6,753 nt of DNA from Candidatus Sulfotelmatobacter sp. (lineage in GTDB: Bacteria > Acidobacteriota > Terriglobia > Terriglobales > Acidobacteriaceae), in the NCBI GenBank assembly GCA_030049565.1, contig JASIKQ010000483.1, forward strand, positions 1 through 6,753. The letters are read 5' to 3'. Positions within the stretch are counted from its first letter, which is position 1; each line of letters begins with the position of its first letter. The notes under the pieces are model-generated. The model had not been told where the DNA came from, did not search any database, and saw only the letters and a list, made by a program, of their open reading frames with translations. This document shows, piece after piece, positions 1 through 6,313 of this stretch. The translations under genes were made by a program, and so were the position numbers.

Positions 1-1196
1 ACGAAACCAGTAGAGATGGTGAGCGCCATCAACGAGAGGTTGTCCAAACTGAATCCCACCAGATACATCACCGCGAACGTGCCAATCAGCGACACTGGGA
101 CGGCGACGCTAGGAATGATTGTGGCGCGCGCGTTGCGCAAAAAAACGAACACCACCAGAATGACCAGGATCACCGCGATCACCAGGGTGCGTTCAACATC
201 AGCGACCGACGCGCGAATGGTTAGGGTACGGTCAAAGACGATGGTTGCCTTGATGCCCTGCGGCAGGATCGCTTGCAGAAACGGCAACTGGGAGCTCACC
301 CGTTCCACCGTCTGAATAATATTTGCGCCCGGCTGACGGAAGATGATGACGGTAACGGAAGGAATGCCGTTCAGGTATCCCGCGGTGCGCAGATTTTGCG
401 TGGAGTCAACGACCTCGGCGACATCCGATAATTGGACGGCCGTACCGTTGTGATAGCCGATAATCAGCGGCCTATAATCTGCCGCCTCGGAAATCTGGTC
501 ATTGGTAATAATGTCGGCGGTCATGGAATCGTTTGACAAGCGCCCGCGGGGCATGTCCGCATTTTGCAGGCTGAGCGTCGACTGAATGTTTCCGAGGGTT
601 AGCGCCATGCTTTCCAGCTTCACGGGATCAACCTCGACCCGCACCGAGGGTGATGCGCCGCCGCCTACTACCACCTGGCCTACGCCCTGAATCTGCGAGA
701 GCTTTTGCTCGATTACGGTGGAAGCCTCGTCATAGAGTTTAGGCGTGGGGTATTTATCGGAGGTGAGTCCGAGAATCAGGATGGGCGCGTCGGCGGGGTT
801 GACCTTTCTGTAGGTTGGATTCGCGGGCAGATTAGCCGGCAGATAAGTACGCGCCGAATTAATGGCGGCTTCCACGTCGCGCGCCGCGCCGTCGATATTC
901 CGCGATAAGTCAAACTGCAGCGTGATCGACGTGCCTCCCAGCGAACTGGAAGATGTCATTTCGGTGATACCGGCAATGTGTCCAAACTGCCTTTCGAGGG
1001 GCGTAGCCACCGAGGAGGCCATGATCTCAGCGCTCGCTCCCGGAAGGCTGGCGGAGACGGAAATCGTCGGGAAGTCAACCTCGGGCAATGGGGACACCGG
1101 TAGAGCGACAAAGCCGATTGCGCCCGCAAGGGCGACGGCAAGGGTAAGCAAAGTAGTCGCCACTGGCCGCCGAATAAATGGTTCCGACAGGCTCAT
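1..1196 (-). CDS. mdtC: RND efflux pump inner-membrane subunit, MdtC-type (partial, C-terminal part missing)
   Basis: Proton-driven resistance-nodulation-division transporter subunit of the inner membrane. My translation from the ATG at 1196 is open for 398 codons to the window edge. It begins MSLSEPFIRRPVATTLL, with a first membrane segment at about residues 11-33. MdtC-like signatures follow: PLPEVDFPTISVSASLPGAS (about 37-56), ASSVATPLERQFG, YRKVNPADAPI, and RQPGANIIQTVERV before the second membrane segment (LVIAVILVILVVFVFL). The window ends at GFV, just before the expected VVDD proton-relay aspartates of TM4, so catalytic competence cannot be judged. About 650 C-terminal residues are missing if it has the usual length near 1030. 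The start overlaps the mdtB-like stop as ATGA, with a GGAGA box (1201-1205) inside the upstream gene. It resembles MdtC more than MdtB and probably forms a mixed trimer with its neighbour. The family call is very sure; the orthology call is good. Confidence 0.95.
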   Translation of the reverse strand, partial: MSLSEPFIRRPVATTLLTLAVALAGAIGFVALPVSPLPEVDFPTISVSASLPGASAEIMASSVATPLERQFGHIAGITEMTSSSSLGGTSITLQFDLSRNIDGAARDVEAAINSARTYLPANLPANPTYRKVNPADAPILILGLTSDKYPTPKLYDEASTVIEQKLSQIQGVGQVVVGGGASPSVRVEVDPVKLESMALTLGNIQSTLSLQNADMPRGRLSNDSMTADIITNDQISEAADYRPLIIGYHNGTAVQLSDVAEVVDSTQNLRTAGYLNGIPSVTVIIFRQPGANIIQTVERVSSQLPFLQAILPQGIKATIVFDRTLTIRASVADVERTLVIAVILVILVVFVFLRNARATIIPSVAVPVSLIGTFAVMYLVGFSLDNLSLMALTISTGF

Positions 1197-4100
1197 GCGT
1201 TCTCCGGTTGTGTTGGTGGACCGCTTTCGCTCTCCAGCCTATTGCCCTTGCGACGGCTGAAGCGCTTCCCCAAGCGGTCGAAGAAAACGTAGATTACCGG
1301 CGTGGTATAGAGAGTCAGCACCTGGCTCACCAGAAGCCCACCGATCATGGCGACGCCCAGAGGACGGCGCAACTCCGAACCATAGCCGCGTCCCAAGGCC
1401 AGTGGGATACCGGCGAGTAGCGCGGCCATCGTAGTCATCATGATGGGACGAAAACGCAGCAGGCTGGCTTCATAAATTGCATCGGTCGGGCTTTTTCCCC
1501 GCTCGCGCTCTCCCTCCAGCGCGAAGTCGACGATCATGATTCCGTTCTTTTTCACAATGCCGATCAGCAAAATGATGCCAATGATCGCGACTACACTCAG
1601 GTCCTGCCCGAATAGCATGAGCGCCAGCAGCGCCCCCACTCCCGCGGATGGCAACGTGGAAAGAATCGTGACGGGGTGAATGAAGCTCTCATACAGCACC
1701 CCCAGCACGATATAAACCGTGACCAATGCAGCCAGAATCAACCACGCCTCATTGGAGAGTGAATTTTCGAAAGAGGCCGCCGTCCCCTGGAATTCTGCCT
1801 GTACGCTCGCGGGAAATCCGATCTTCTTGGCGACGTTATTGATGTCGCTGATGGCCGTCCCTAAGGCAGCATTCGGGGCGAGATTGAATGAGACCGTGAC
1901 CGATGGGAATTGACCCTGGTGATTAATCGAAAGTGACTCCGTCGCGTTTGAAACTTTGACAAAGGCACTCAGAGGGATAGCATTTGCACCAGTGGCTGAA
2001 GTGATGGTGTTGGGCGTGGTTCCCGCAAAAGTGCCTCCGTTGAGCGATGCGCTACCGCTTGAATTATTCGAAGACGAGAGCACCGTTCCCGAAGGCTGAA
2101 GAGTGGCAGCGGAGGGCGTATATAAGACCGAAGTGGTAGTCGCATTGGAACCAGCCGCACTCGATCCCGAGGCGGAGAACGAAGTGGAAGCCGCAGCTCC
2201 AGTGGCGCTCGAAGACGCGTTGGCTTGCAGATAAAGATCGCTCAACTTGCCCGGATCCTGCTGCCATTCCGGTTGAGCTTCCAAGACTACGTGATACTGA
2301 TTCAGCTGCGTGTACAGGGTATTGATTTGCCGCTGTCCGTAGGCGTCATAGAGCGTATTGTCGATGGTCGCCGGAGCGATCCCAAGGCGCGAGGCGGTCA
2401 CACGGTCGATTTTGACCGATATGGCGGACGCGCCCGTCTGCTGATCGGTGGCAATGTCCTCAAGGCTGGGCAGCTTCTTTAACTCGGCAACAAACTTTCC
2501 TGCCCACGTATTCAATTCGTCGATATCAGGATCTTCCAGCGTGTATTGATACTGCGTGCGGCTCACCCTGTCATCCACGGTGATGTCCTGCACCGGCTGC
2601 ATGTAGAGTTGAATGCCTTCGACGTTGGCAAGGTTGTGCTGCAAGCGGCGAATCACATCGGAGGCGTTGAAGTTCCGCTGTCCGATGGGCTTCAAGTTGA
2701 TCGCCATGCGCCCGCTATTGAGCGTGGTGTTCGTGCCATCCGCGCCAATGAACGATGAGAGGCTTTGTACTGCGGGGTCTTTCAGAATGACCGAAGCAAG
2801 TTCCTGCTGTTTCTCTGCCATGGCCGCAAAAGAGGTGGTTTGCGGAGCCTGCGAGATGCCCTGAATTACTCCCGTATCCTGCACCGGGAAGAAGCCTTTC
2901 GGAATCACGATGTATAGAACTACAGTCAGAACCAAAGTGCCGGCGGTCACCAGCAAAGTCAGGGTCTGATGGCGGAGAACGACTTTGAGCGTGCGGCCGT
3001 AAAAGTCGATCATGCGCTTAAAGGCATGCTCCGACCACCGGTACCAGCGGCTCTGTTGCGATTCTGCCTCGTGCCGCAAGATGCGCGAACACATCATCGG
3101 TGTCAGGGTTAACGAAACCACCGCCGAAATGATGATCGTAACCGCCAGAGTTACGGCAAATTCCCGGAAGAGGCGTCCGACCACATCGCTCATGAACAGC
3201 AGGGGAATAAGGACCGCGATCAGCGACACGGTTAATGACAGAATAGTGAATCCAATTTGTCCCGCGCCCTTTAAAGCTGCCTCCATGGGCGCATCGCCCT
3301 CTTCAAGGAACCGCGCGATATTCTCGATCATCACGATGGCATCGTCCACCACGAAGCCGGTGGAAATCGTCAGCGCCATCAGCGATAGATTGTCCAGGCT
3401 GTAGCCCAGCAGGTACATGGCGCCGAACGTGCCCACCAGCGAGAGCGGAACGGCTACGCTGGGAATAATCGTGGCGCGAACGCTGCGCAGAAAAAGAAAG
3501 ATAACCATTACTACCAGGCCGATGGTCAGCATCAGCTCGAACTCGACGTCGTCCACAGACGCTTGAATGCTGGTGGTGAGATCGGTGAGTTCCGTGATCT
3601 GTATCGCGGCCGGCAGGTTCGCCTCCAGCTGCGGCAGCAATTTCTTTATGCTTTTCACCACGCTGATGGTGTTGGCGCCGGGTTGGCGCTGAATGTTCAA
3701 AACTACCGCGGGGGTGGTGTTCATCCAGGCAGCCAATTGTGCGTTTTCCACCCCGTTCACTACATTCGCCACGTCTTTCAGCAGAACCGGAGCGCCATTT
3801 CGATATGCGACGACCACGTTGTGGTAATCCTTCGCGTCGGTGATTTGATCGTTGGCGTCAATCTGATAGTCCTGCCGCGGGCCATCGAAGTTGCCTTTGG
3901 CGGAGTTCACGCTGGTCTGAGTCAACGCCGTGCGCACGTCCTCCAGGTTTATGCCATAGGAGGACAATTTGGTGGGATTCACCTGAATGCGCACCGCCGG
4001 TTTTTGCCCGCCGGTAATACTCACCAGTCCCACGCCATTGAGCTGCGAAATTTTCGGCGCCAGTCGCGTGTCGATTAAGTCTTCGACCTGCGACAGCGGC

Positions 4101-4546
4101 ATGCTGTCTGAGGTGATCCCCAAAGTCAGAATGGGCGCGTCCGCGGGATTGGTCTTGCTGTATATGGGCGGTGTCGGCAGATCGGCGGGAAGGTAACTCT
4201 GCGCCGCGTTGATGGCCGACTGCACTTCTTCTTCGGCGATGTCAATATTTAAAGCGAGGTTGAATTGCAGCACGATGACGGAGACGTTTCCGGCGCTCGT
4301 GGAGGTCATCTGGCTTAGGCCTTGCATCTCCCCGAACTGCCGTTCGAGTGGCGCCGTGATGGTGGTTGCCATGACGTCGGGGCTGGCCCCGGGATAAAAG
4401 GTGAGCACTTGGATGGTCGGATAGTCGACCTCAGGCAAAGCCGAAATGGGCAGTTGCAGAAACGAGACCAAGCCCACCAGCAGAATCGCGGTCATCAGCA
4501 GAATCGTCGCGACCGGCCGATGAATGAATGGGCTGGAGAGGCTCAC
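1193..4546 (-). CDS. mdtB: RND efflux pump inner-membrane subunit, MdtB-type, with a low-complexity insertion
   Basis: Inner-membrane RND drug/proton antiporter subunit, 1117 residues against about 1040 for E. coli MdtB. Visible features in order: TM1 at about 11-33; porter-domain signatures ALPEVDYPTIQV, FYPGASPDVM, YSKTNPADAPI, ITGGQKPAVRIQVNP and NSAKGNFDGP, all typical of MdtB; TM2-TM6 at about 335-482; the TM4 proton-relay pair D401-D402 in GFVVDDAIVMIEN; TM7 near 528-548; a second periplasmic half; and TM8-TM12 from about 932. K1000 in VKKNGIMIVDF and R1033 in RFRPIMMTT correspond to the AcrB relay Lys and Arg, so the relay is intact. The excess length is mainly a Ser/Ala/Thr/Gly/Asn-rich stretch at residues 775-855. 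The start is GTG, supported by a GGAGGG box 9 bases upstream and by the conserved N-terminus MSLSSPFIHRPVAT. It overlaps mdtA (GTGA) and mdtC (ATGA). It probably assembles with MdtC in a heterotrimer. Confidence 0.97.
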   Translation of the reverse strand: MSLSSPFIHRPVATILLMTAILLVGLVSFLQLPISALPEVDYPTIQVLTFYPGASPDVMATTITAPLERQFGEMQGLSQMTSTSAGNVSVIVLQFNLALNIDIAEEEVQSAINAAQSYLPADLPTPPIYSKTNPADAPILTLGITSDSMPLSQVEDLIDTRLAPKISQLNGVGLVSITGGQKPAVRIQVNPTKLSSYGINLEDVRTALTQTSVNSAKGNFDGPRQDYQIDANDQITDAKDYHNVVVAYRNGAPVLLKDVANVVNGVENAQLAAWMNTTPAVVLNIQRQPGANTISVVKSIKKLLPQLEANLPAAIQITELTDLTTSIQASVDDVEFELMLTIGLVVMVIFLFLRSVRATIIPSVAVPLSLVGTFGAMYLLGYSLDNLSLMALTISTGFVVDDAIVMIENIARFLEEGDAPMEAALKGAGQIGFTILSLTVSLIAVLIPLLFMSDVVGRLFREFAVTLAVTIIISAVVSLTLTPMMCSRILRHEAESQQSRWYRWSEHAFKRMIDFYGRTLKVVLRHQTLTLLVTAGTLVLTVVLYIVIPKGFFPVQDTGVIQGISQAPQTTSFAAMAEKQQELASVILKDPAVQSLSSFIGADGTNTTLNSGRMAINLKPIGQRNFNASDVIRRLQHNLANVEGIQLYMQPVQDITVDDRVSRTQYQYTLEDPDIDELNTWAGKFVAELKKLPSLEDIATDQQTGASAISVKIDRVTASRLGIAPATIDNTLYDAYGQRQINTLYTQLNQYHVVLEAQPEWQQDPGKLSDLYLQANASSSATGAAASTSFSASGSSAAGSNATTTSVLYTPSAATLQPSGTVLSSSNNSSGSASLNGGTFAGTTPNTITSATGANAIPLSAFVKVSNATESLSINHQGQFPSVTVSFNLAPNAALGTAISDINNVAKKIGFPASVQAEFQGTAASFENSLSNEAWLILAALVTVYIVLGVLYESFIHPVTILSTLPSAGVGALLALMLFGQDLSVVAIIGIILLIGIVKKNGIMIVDFALEGERERGKSPTDAIYEASLLRFRPIMMTTMAALLAGIPLALGRGYGSELRRPLGVAMIGGLLVSQVLTLYTTPVIYVFFDRLGKRFSRRKGNRLESESGPPTQPENA
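1201..1205 (-). promoter_or_regulatory. Ribosome binding site for the mdtC-like gene
   Basis: On the minus strand GGAGA lies 4 bases before the ATG at 1196, inside the last codons of the mdtB-like gene. Together with the ATGA stop/start overlap it supports the chosen start and translational coupling. Confidence 0.7.
1982..2224 (-). other. Low-complexity Ser/Ala/Thr/Gly/Asn insertion within the MdtB-like subunit
   Basis: Codons for residues 775-855 encode a stretch made almost entirely of Ser, Ala, Thr, Gly and Asn, with few charged residues. It lies between LSDLYLQ and IPLSAFVKV. In E. coli MdtB, as I recall it, these two segments are joined by a short loop, and in AcrB the equivalent loop is in the DC docking subdomain facing the adaptor and outer-membrane channel. 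The flanking sequence resumes the normal family pattern in the same frame (NHQGQFPSVTVSFNLAP), so this is an in-frame expansion and not a frameshift. The composition suggests a disordered linker. Placement against AcrB is from memory. Confidence 0.8.
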
Positions 4547-5790
4547 GGCGCGTTGCCCTCCGGCGACGAACTGGCAGGCGCCTCTTTCGCAATCGTTACC
4601 TTCGAGCCATTCTGTAACTTCTCGAAGCTGCTGTTGGCCACCACTTCGCCTTCGTTCACCCCTTGCACAGCGCTATTTCCACCCTCCGCGACGCCTGTCT
4701 TCACCGAACGCATGATGGCTTGGGAATTCTGAATGACGTAAACGAACGCGGCAGCACCGTTGTGCTGGATTGCTGAACTGGGCAGCAATATCTGGTTATG
4801 AAGGGTTTTTACCAACAAGCGCGTATTCACAAACTCATTGGGATAGAGTTCATTCTTCTTGTTTTCGAACTGTGCGCGGACCTTGATGGTTCCCGTGGTG
4901 GTGTCGATCTGATTGTCGAATGAAGTCACCTTGCCGGTAGCGAGCTTGTTTTGGTCCGCTCTATCCCAGGCCTCGAGCGGAAGATTCACACCGTGATGCG
5001 GTTGCTCCATTACCTCTGCCAGATCGTCTTCAGAGATGGTGGCGACTACCGTGATTGGCTGCACTTGTGTAATCACAACCAGTGAAGTGGTGGAGTTGGC
5101 GGTCACCAGGTTCCCTGGGTCCACTAAACGCAGGCCGACGCGTCCACGGATCGGGGCACTGAGATGGCAGTAAGCGACTTGCACCTGATCGTAGCGCAGC
5201 GTGCCCTGGTCGTTTTTTACGGTCCCTTCATCCTGGAGGACGATCTTTTCTTGATCCTCGAGGGTTTGCCGGGGGATAGCATTCCTGGCCCATGCGTCCT
5301 GATAGCGCTTGAGATCCATTTGCGCTTGTGCCAGCAGATTTTGATCCCGCTCCAGAGCGCCCTGTGCCTGAATGACTTGAGCTTCATAGGGCCGAGGATC
5401 GATATCGATCAGAGGCTCGCCTTTGCGCACCAATTGGCCCTCTTTATAGTGCACGGATGTAATTACGCCGGTGACTTGCGCGGTGATGGAGTCGGTATAA
5501 AGCGCCGTGACCGTTCCGATGGCGTTAAGATAAACTCTGATATCTCCCTTGGTCGCCGTCGCGGTAGTGATGGTTACCGGACCGCTAAATCCCCGCCTTC
5601 CACCCCCTTGGGCCGTGGCCGAAGACTGGCTCGTTTCCTCGTGTCGGTGAAAAACCCAATAAAGAATCCCCGAACTTGAAAAGAGTACCAAGGCCCAGAT
5701 CCAAAATCTTCTCTTACGAGCCGGCGCCGACTGCGCCGGAGGGAGTTGATGATCTGGAGGGACAGGTGAAATCGATTCTTGCTGATCCAT
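4543..5790 (-). CDS. mdtA: RND periplasmic adaptor (membrane fusion protein), MdtA-type
   Basis: Periplasmic adaptor linking the RND pump to an outer-membrane channel, 415 residues, the same length class as E. coli MdtA. Residues 1-26 are a Pro/Gln-rich cytoplasmic tail ending in RKRR. One membrane anchor follows (about 29-47, FWIWALVLFSSSGILYWVF). There is no lipobox cysteine, so it is held by a transmembrane helix and not a lipid. Next come a linker (QGGGRRGF), the first lipoyl half (about 103-135, AQVTGVITSVHYKEGQLVRKGEPLIDIDP), an alpha-helical hairpin (about 135-200, Gln-rich), the second lipoyl half (LSAPIRGRVGLRLVDPGNLV), a beta-barrel (about 240-325) and a membrane-proximal domain to the C-terminus. 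It is first in the operon, and its stop overlaps the mdtB start as GTGA. The ATG has only a weak GGGA ribosome site, but an in-frame TAA lies in the upstream inverted repeat, which limits earlier starts. Confidence 0.96.
   Translation of the reverse strand: MDQQESISPVPPDHQLPPAQSAPARKRRFWIWALVLFSSSGILYWVFHRHEETSQSSATAQGGGRRGFSGPVTITTATATKGDIRVYLNAIGTVTALYTDSITAQVTGVITSVHYKEGQLVRKGEPLIDIDPRPYEAQVIQAQGALERDQNLLAQAQMDLKRYQDAWARNAIPRQTLEDQEKIVLQDEGTVKNDQGTLRYDQVQVAYCHLSAPIRGRVGLRLVDPGNLVTANSTTSLVVITQVQPITVVATISEDDLAEVMEQPHHGVNLPLEAWDRADQNKLATGKVTSFDNQIDTTTGTIKVRAQFENKKNELYPNEFVNTRLLVKTLHNQILLPSSAIQHNGAAAFVYVIQNSQAIMRSVKTGVAEGGNSAVQGVNEGEVVANSSFEKLQNGSKVTIAKEAPASSSPEGNAP
4556..4561 (-). promoter_or_regulatory. 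Ribosome binding site that supports the GTG start of the mdtB-like gene
   Basis: GGAGGG on the minus strand lies 9 bases before the GTG at 4546, within the end of the mdtA-like gene. It is the strongest Shine-Dalgarno match in the operon and supports the non-ATG start, which also agrees with the family's N-terminus. Confidence 0.75.
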
Positions 5791-5813
5791 GAGATCCCGT
5801 CGGAAACCCCCGG

Positions 5814-5838
5814 TTGTAATGTCTACAAAACATTACAA
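5814..5838. promoter_or_regulatory. Perfect inverted repeat, likely operator of the efflux operon
   Basis: TTGTAATGT (5814-5822) and ACATTACAA (5830-5838) are perfect 9-base inverted arms separated by CTACAAA. The repeat ends 23 bases before the mdtA ATG, where a repressor could block initiation. A smaller nested dyad TGTA-N5-TACA (5815-5827) shares the left arm. ATGT/ACAT half-sites recall PadR-type operators and TGTA/TACA recalls BlaI/MecI-type operators; a TetR-type site is also possible. On the minus strand the right arm contains TGTAAT, a possible -10 box, but I find no good -35 for it. The repeat is certain, the operator role is inferred, and the regulator is not in the window. Confidence 0.65.
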
Positions 5839-5977
5839 TTAAGCCATTCCAAACGAAAGAGTTTTGATGCGCAAACAGTCGATGTCGATGCCACTCGATT
5901 TTTCCCCGGCGCACACATGGCATCCGCAATCGTTCGGGAAAGACCATGGCTCCAGCCCTTTCCTGCCAATTTGGGAG

Positions 5978-6011
5978 AAAAATGGCATCGGTTTCTCGGA
6001 CAACCGATGCC
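5978..6011 (-). terminator. Intrinsic (Rho-independent) terminator on the minus strand
   Basis: GGCATCGGTT (5984-5993) and AACCGATGCC (6002-6011) form a perfect 10-base stem with an 8-base loop. Read on the minus strand, the stem is followed by A and five T (5983-5978), the classic terminator shape. On the plus strand it is followed by a C-rich sequence with no T run, so the direction is clear. It lies about 190 bases before mdtA, and no annotated gene on this strand precedes it. It must therefore end a transcript that starts between 6011 and 6313 or comes from antisense transcription. Confidence 0.7.
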
Positions 6012-6150
6012 CCAGGCGCGACATAGGAGCTCGGACTACAACGCCATGCAGATCACCTACAAAAAGTGATTCCTCAGCGCCGATTTCATGCGCACGCCGA
6101 CAAGATTTTCCCGAAAACAATCAGGGGGAAAGCACTGCCTTTATCCGACA
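5978..6150 (-). ncRNA. Candidate small RNA or attenuated leader upstream of mdtA
   Basis: A promoter-like pair on the minus strand (6157-6185) would start RNA near 6150, and the strong intrinsic terminator would end it near 5978, giving roughly 170 nucleotides. The interval has a second, weaker hairpin (ATCAC/GTGAT arms at 6052-6056 and 6066-6070) and one ten-codon frame (6089-6057) without a ribosome site. I recognise no known RNA family. Readthrough would extend into mdtA, so the same elements could act as an attenuator of the efflux operon. This rests only on the promoter-terminator pairing. Confidence 0.3.
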
Positions 6151-6164
6151 TTATCTCTGATAAT
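6150..6164. repeat. Short dyad ATTATC-TCT-GATAAT
   Basis: Perfect 6-base arms with a 3-base centre in an AT-rich patch. It overlaps the candidate minus-strand -10 box and start point, so it could be an operator for that transcript. The hexamers resemble Fur-box units, but the arrangement is not the usual Fur one. A dyad this short can arise by chance. Confidence 0.3.
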
Positions 6165-6185
6165 TCTGCATTTTATCCTTGACAA
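6157..6185 (-). promoter_or_regulatory. Candidate sigma-70-type promoter, minus strand
   Basis: Minus-strand TTGTCA (6185-6180, 5 of 6 to the -35 consensus), a 17-base spacer, then TATCAG (6162-6157, 4 of 6 to the -10 consensus). The spacing is ideal and it faces the orphan terminator and mdtA. On its own it is a moderate match that could occur by chance. Confidence 0.35.
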
Positions 6186-6203
6186 AGCGTGAGCCGGGGT
6201 GCA

Positions 6204-6220
6204 CAGTAGTGCGCCAGAAT
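6204..6220 (+). repeat. Direct repeat copy 1 upstream of the stress-type gene
   Basis: CAGTAGTGCGCCAGAAT matches a second copy at 6279-6295 in 14 of 17 positions, with a perfect AGTGCGCCA core. It lies upstream of the TATACT box and may be a binding site for a regulator. Confidence 0.4.
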
Positions 6221-6261
6221 AGGCGTTTTATCGTCGACGGGGGCCCGCCTAGGGGACCCGG

Positions 6262-6267
6262 TATACT
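6262..6267 (+). promoter_or_regulatory. Candidate -10 box for the stress-type gene
   Basis: TATACT is a 5 of 6 match to the -10 consensus and would place the RNA start near 6274, about 40 bases before the ATG. No -35 match is present at 16-18 bases; the spacer region is G/C-rich. An activator or an alternative sigma factor would have to compensate. A consensus TTGACA at 6179-6184 is too far away and has no good -10 of its own. Confidence 0.4.
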
Positions 6268-6278
6268 GAATGGCGCGC

Positions 6279-6295
6279 CAGCAGTGCGCCAAACT
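6279..6295 (+). repeat. Direct repeat copy 2 upstream of the stress-type gene
   Basis: CAGCAGTGCGCCAAACT lies exactly 75 bases after copy 1, between the TATACT box and the start codon. It immediately follows and partly overlaps the perfect palindrome TGGCGCGCCA (6271-6280). Confidence 0.4.
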
Positions 6296-6313
6296 GGGGA
6301 ACAGGAGAGAAGT

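Larger units (their letters stand above)
5791..6313. other. Divergent intergenic region without a convincing protein gene
   Basis: This 523-base stretch separates the efflux operon (leftward) from the stress-type gene (rightward). Several open frames of 77-98 codons cross it on both strands. They overlap one another, lack good ribosome sites, run through the hairpin at 5984-6011 and have no recognisable domains, so I do not call them. What it holds: an inverted repeat near mdtA (5814-5838), an orphan terminator (5978-6011), a possible minus-strand promoter (6157-6185), a small dyad (6150-6164), and direct repeats around a TATACT box (6204-6295). I see nothing definable at 5839-5977. Confidence 0.75.

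Noticed and set aside
1..130. DNA similarity between positions 1-130 and about 3351-3480
   Set aside because: Both encode the same conserved TM3-TM4 segment of the two RND paralogues. This is ancient gene paralogy, not a mobile or regulatory repeat.
1969..2267. Overlapping minus-strand frames of 63 and 67 codons across the low-complexity insertion
   Set aside because: They are alternative frames of the same segment. The main frame is continuous through it and resumes conserved family sequence, so no frameshift or nested gene is needed.
3563..4078. 171-codon open frame on the plus strand opposite the mdtB-like gene
   Set aside because: Antisense shadow of a well-conserved RND coding region, with no recognisable domain and composition explained by the opposite strand.
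5164..5679. 171-codon open frame on the plus strand opposite the mdtA-like gene
   Set aside because: Antisense shadow of the adaptor gene, which has clear family motifs on the minus strand.
5839..6120. 93-codon minus-strand open frame in the intergenic region
   Set aside because: It runs through the intrinsic terminator, ends in the inverted repeat near mdtA, has no good ribosome site and shows no recognisable motif.
5779..6160. Plus-strand open frames of 96 and 98 codons in the intergenic region
   Set aside because: One starts inside the mdtA coding region on the other strand, the two overlap in different frames, and neither has a ribosome site or family resemblance.
6179..6184. Consensus TTGACA as a -35 box for the plus-strand stress gene
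   Set aside because: The bases 17 away (CACAGT) are a poor -10, and the good TATACT box is about 77 bases downstream, too far to pair.
6241..6260. G/C-rich stretch around CCTAGG as a possible large dyad
   Set aside because: Only the six central bases pair perfectly and the outer bases match poorly, so no extended inverted repeat is supported.
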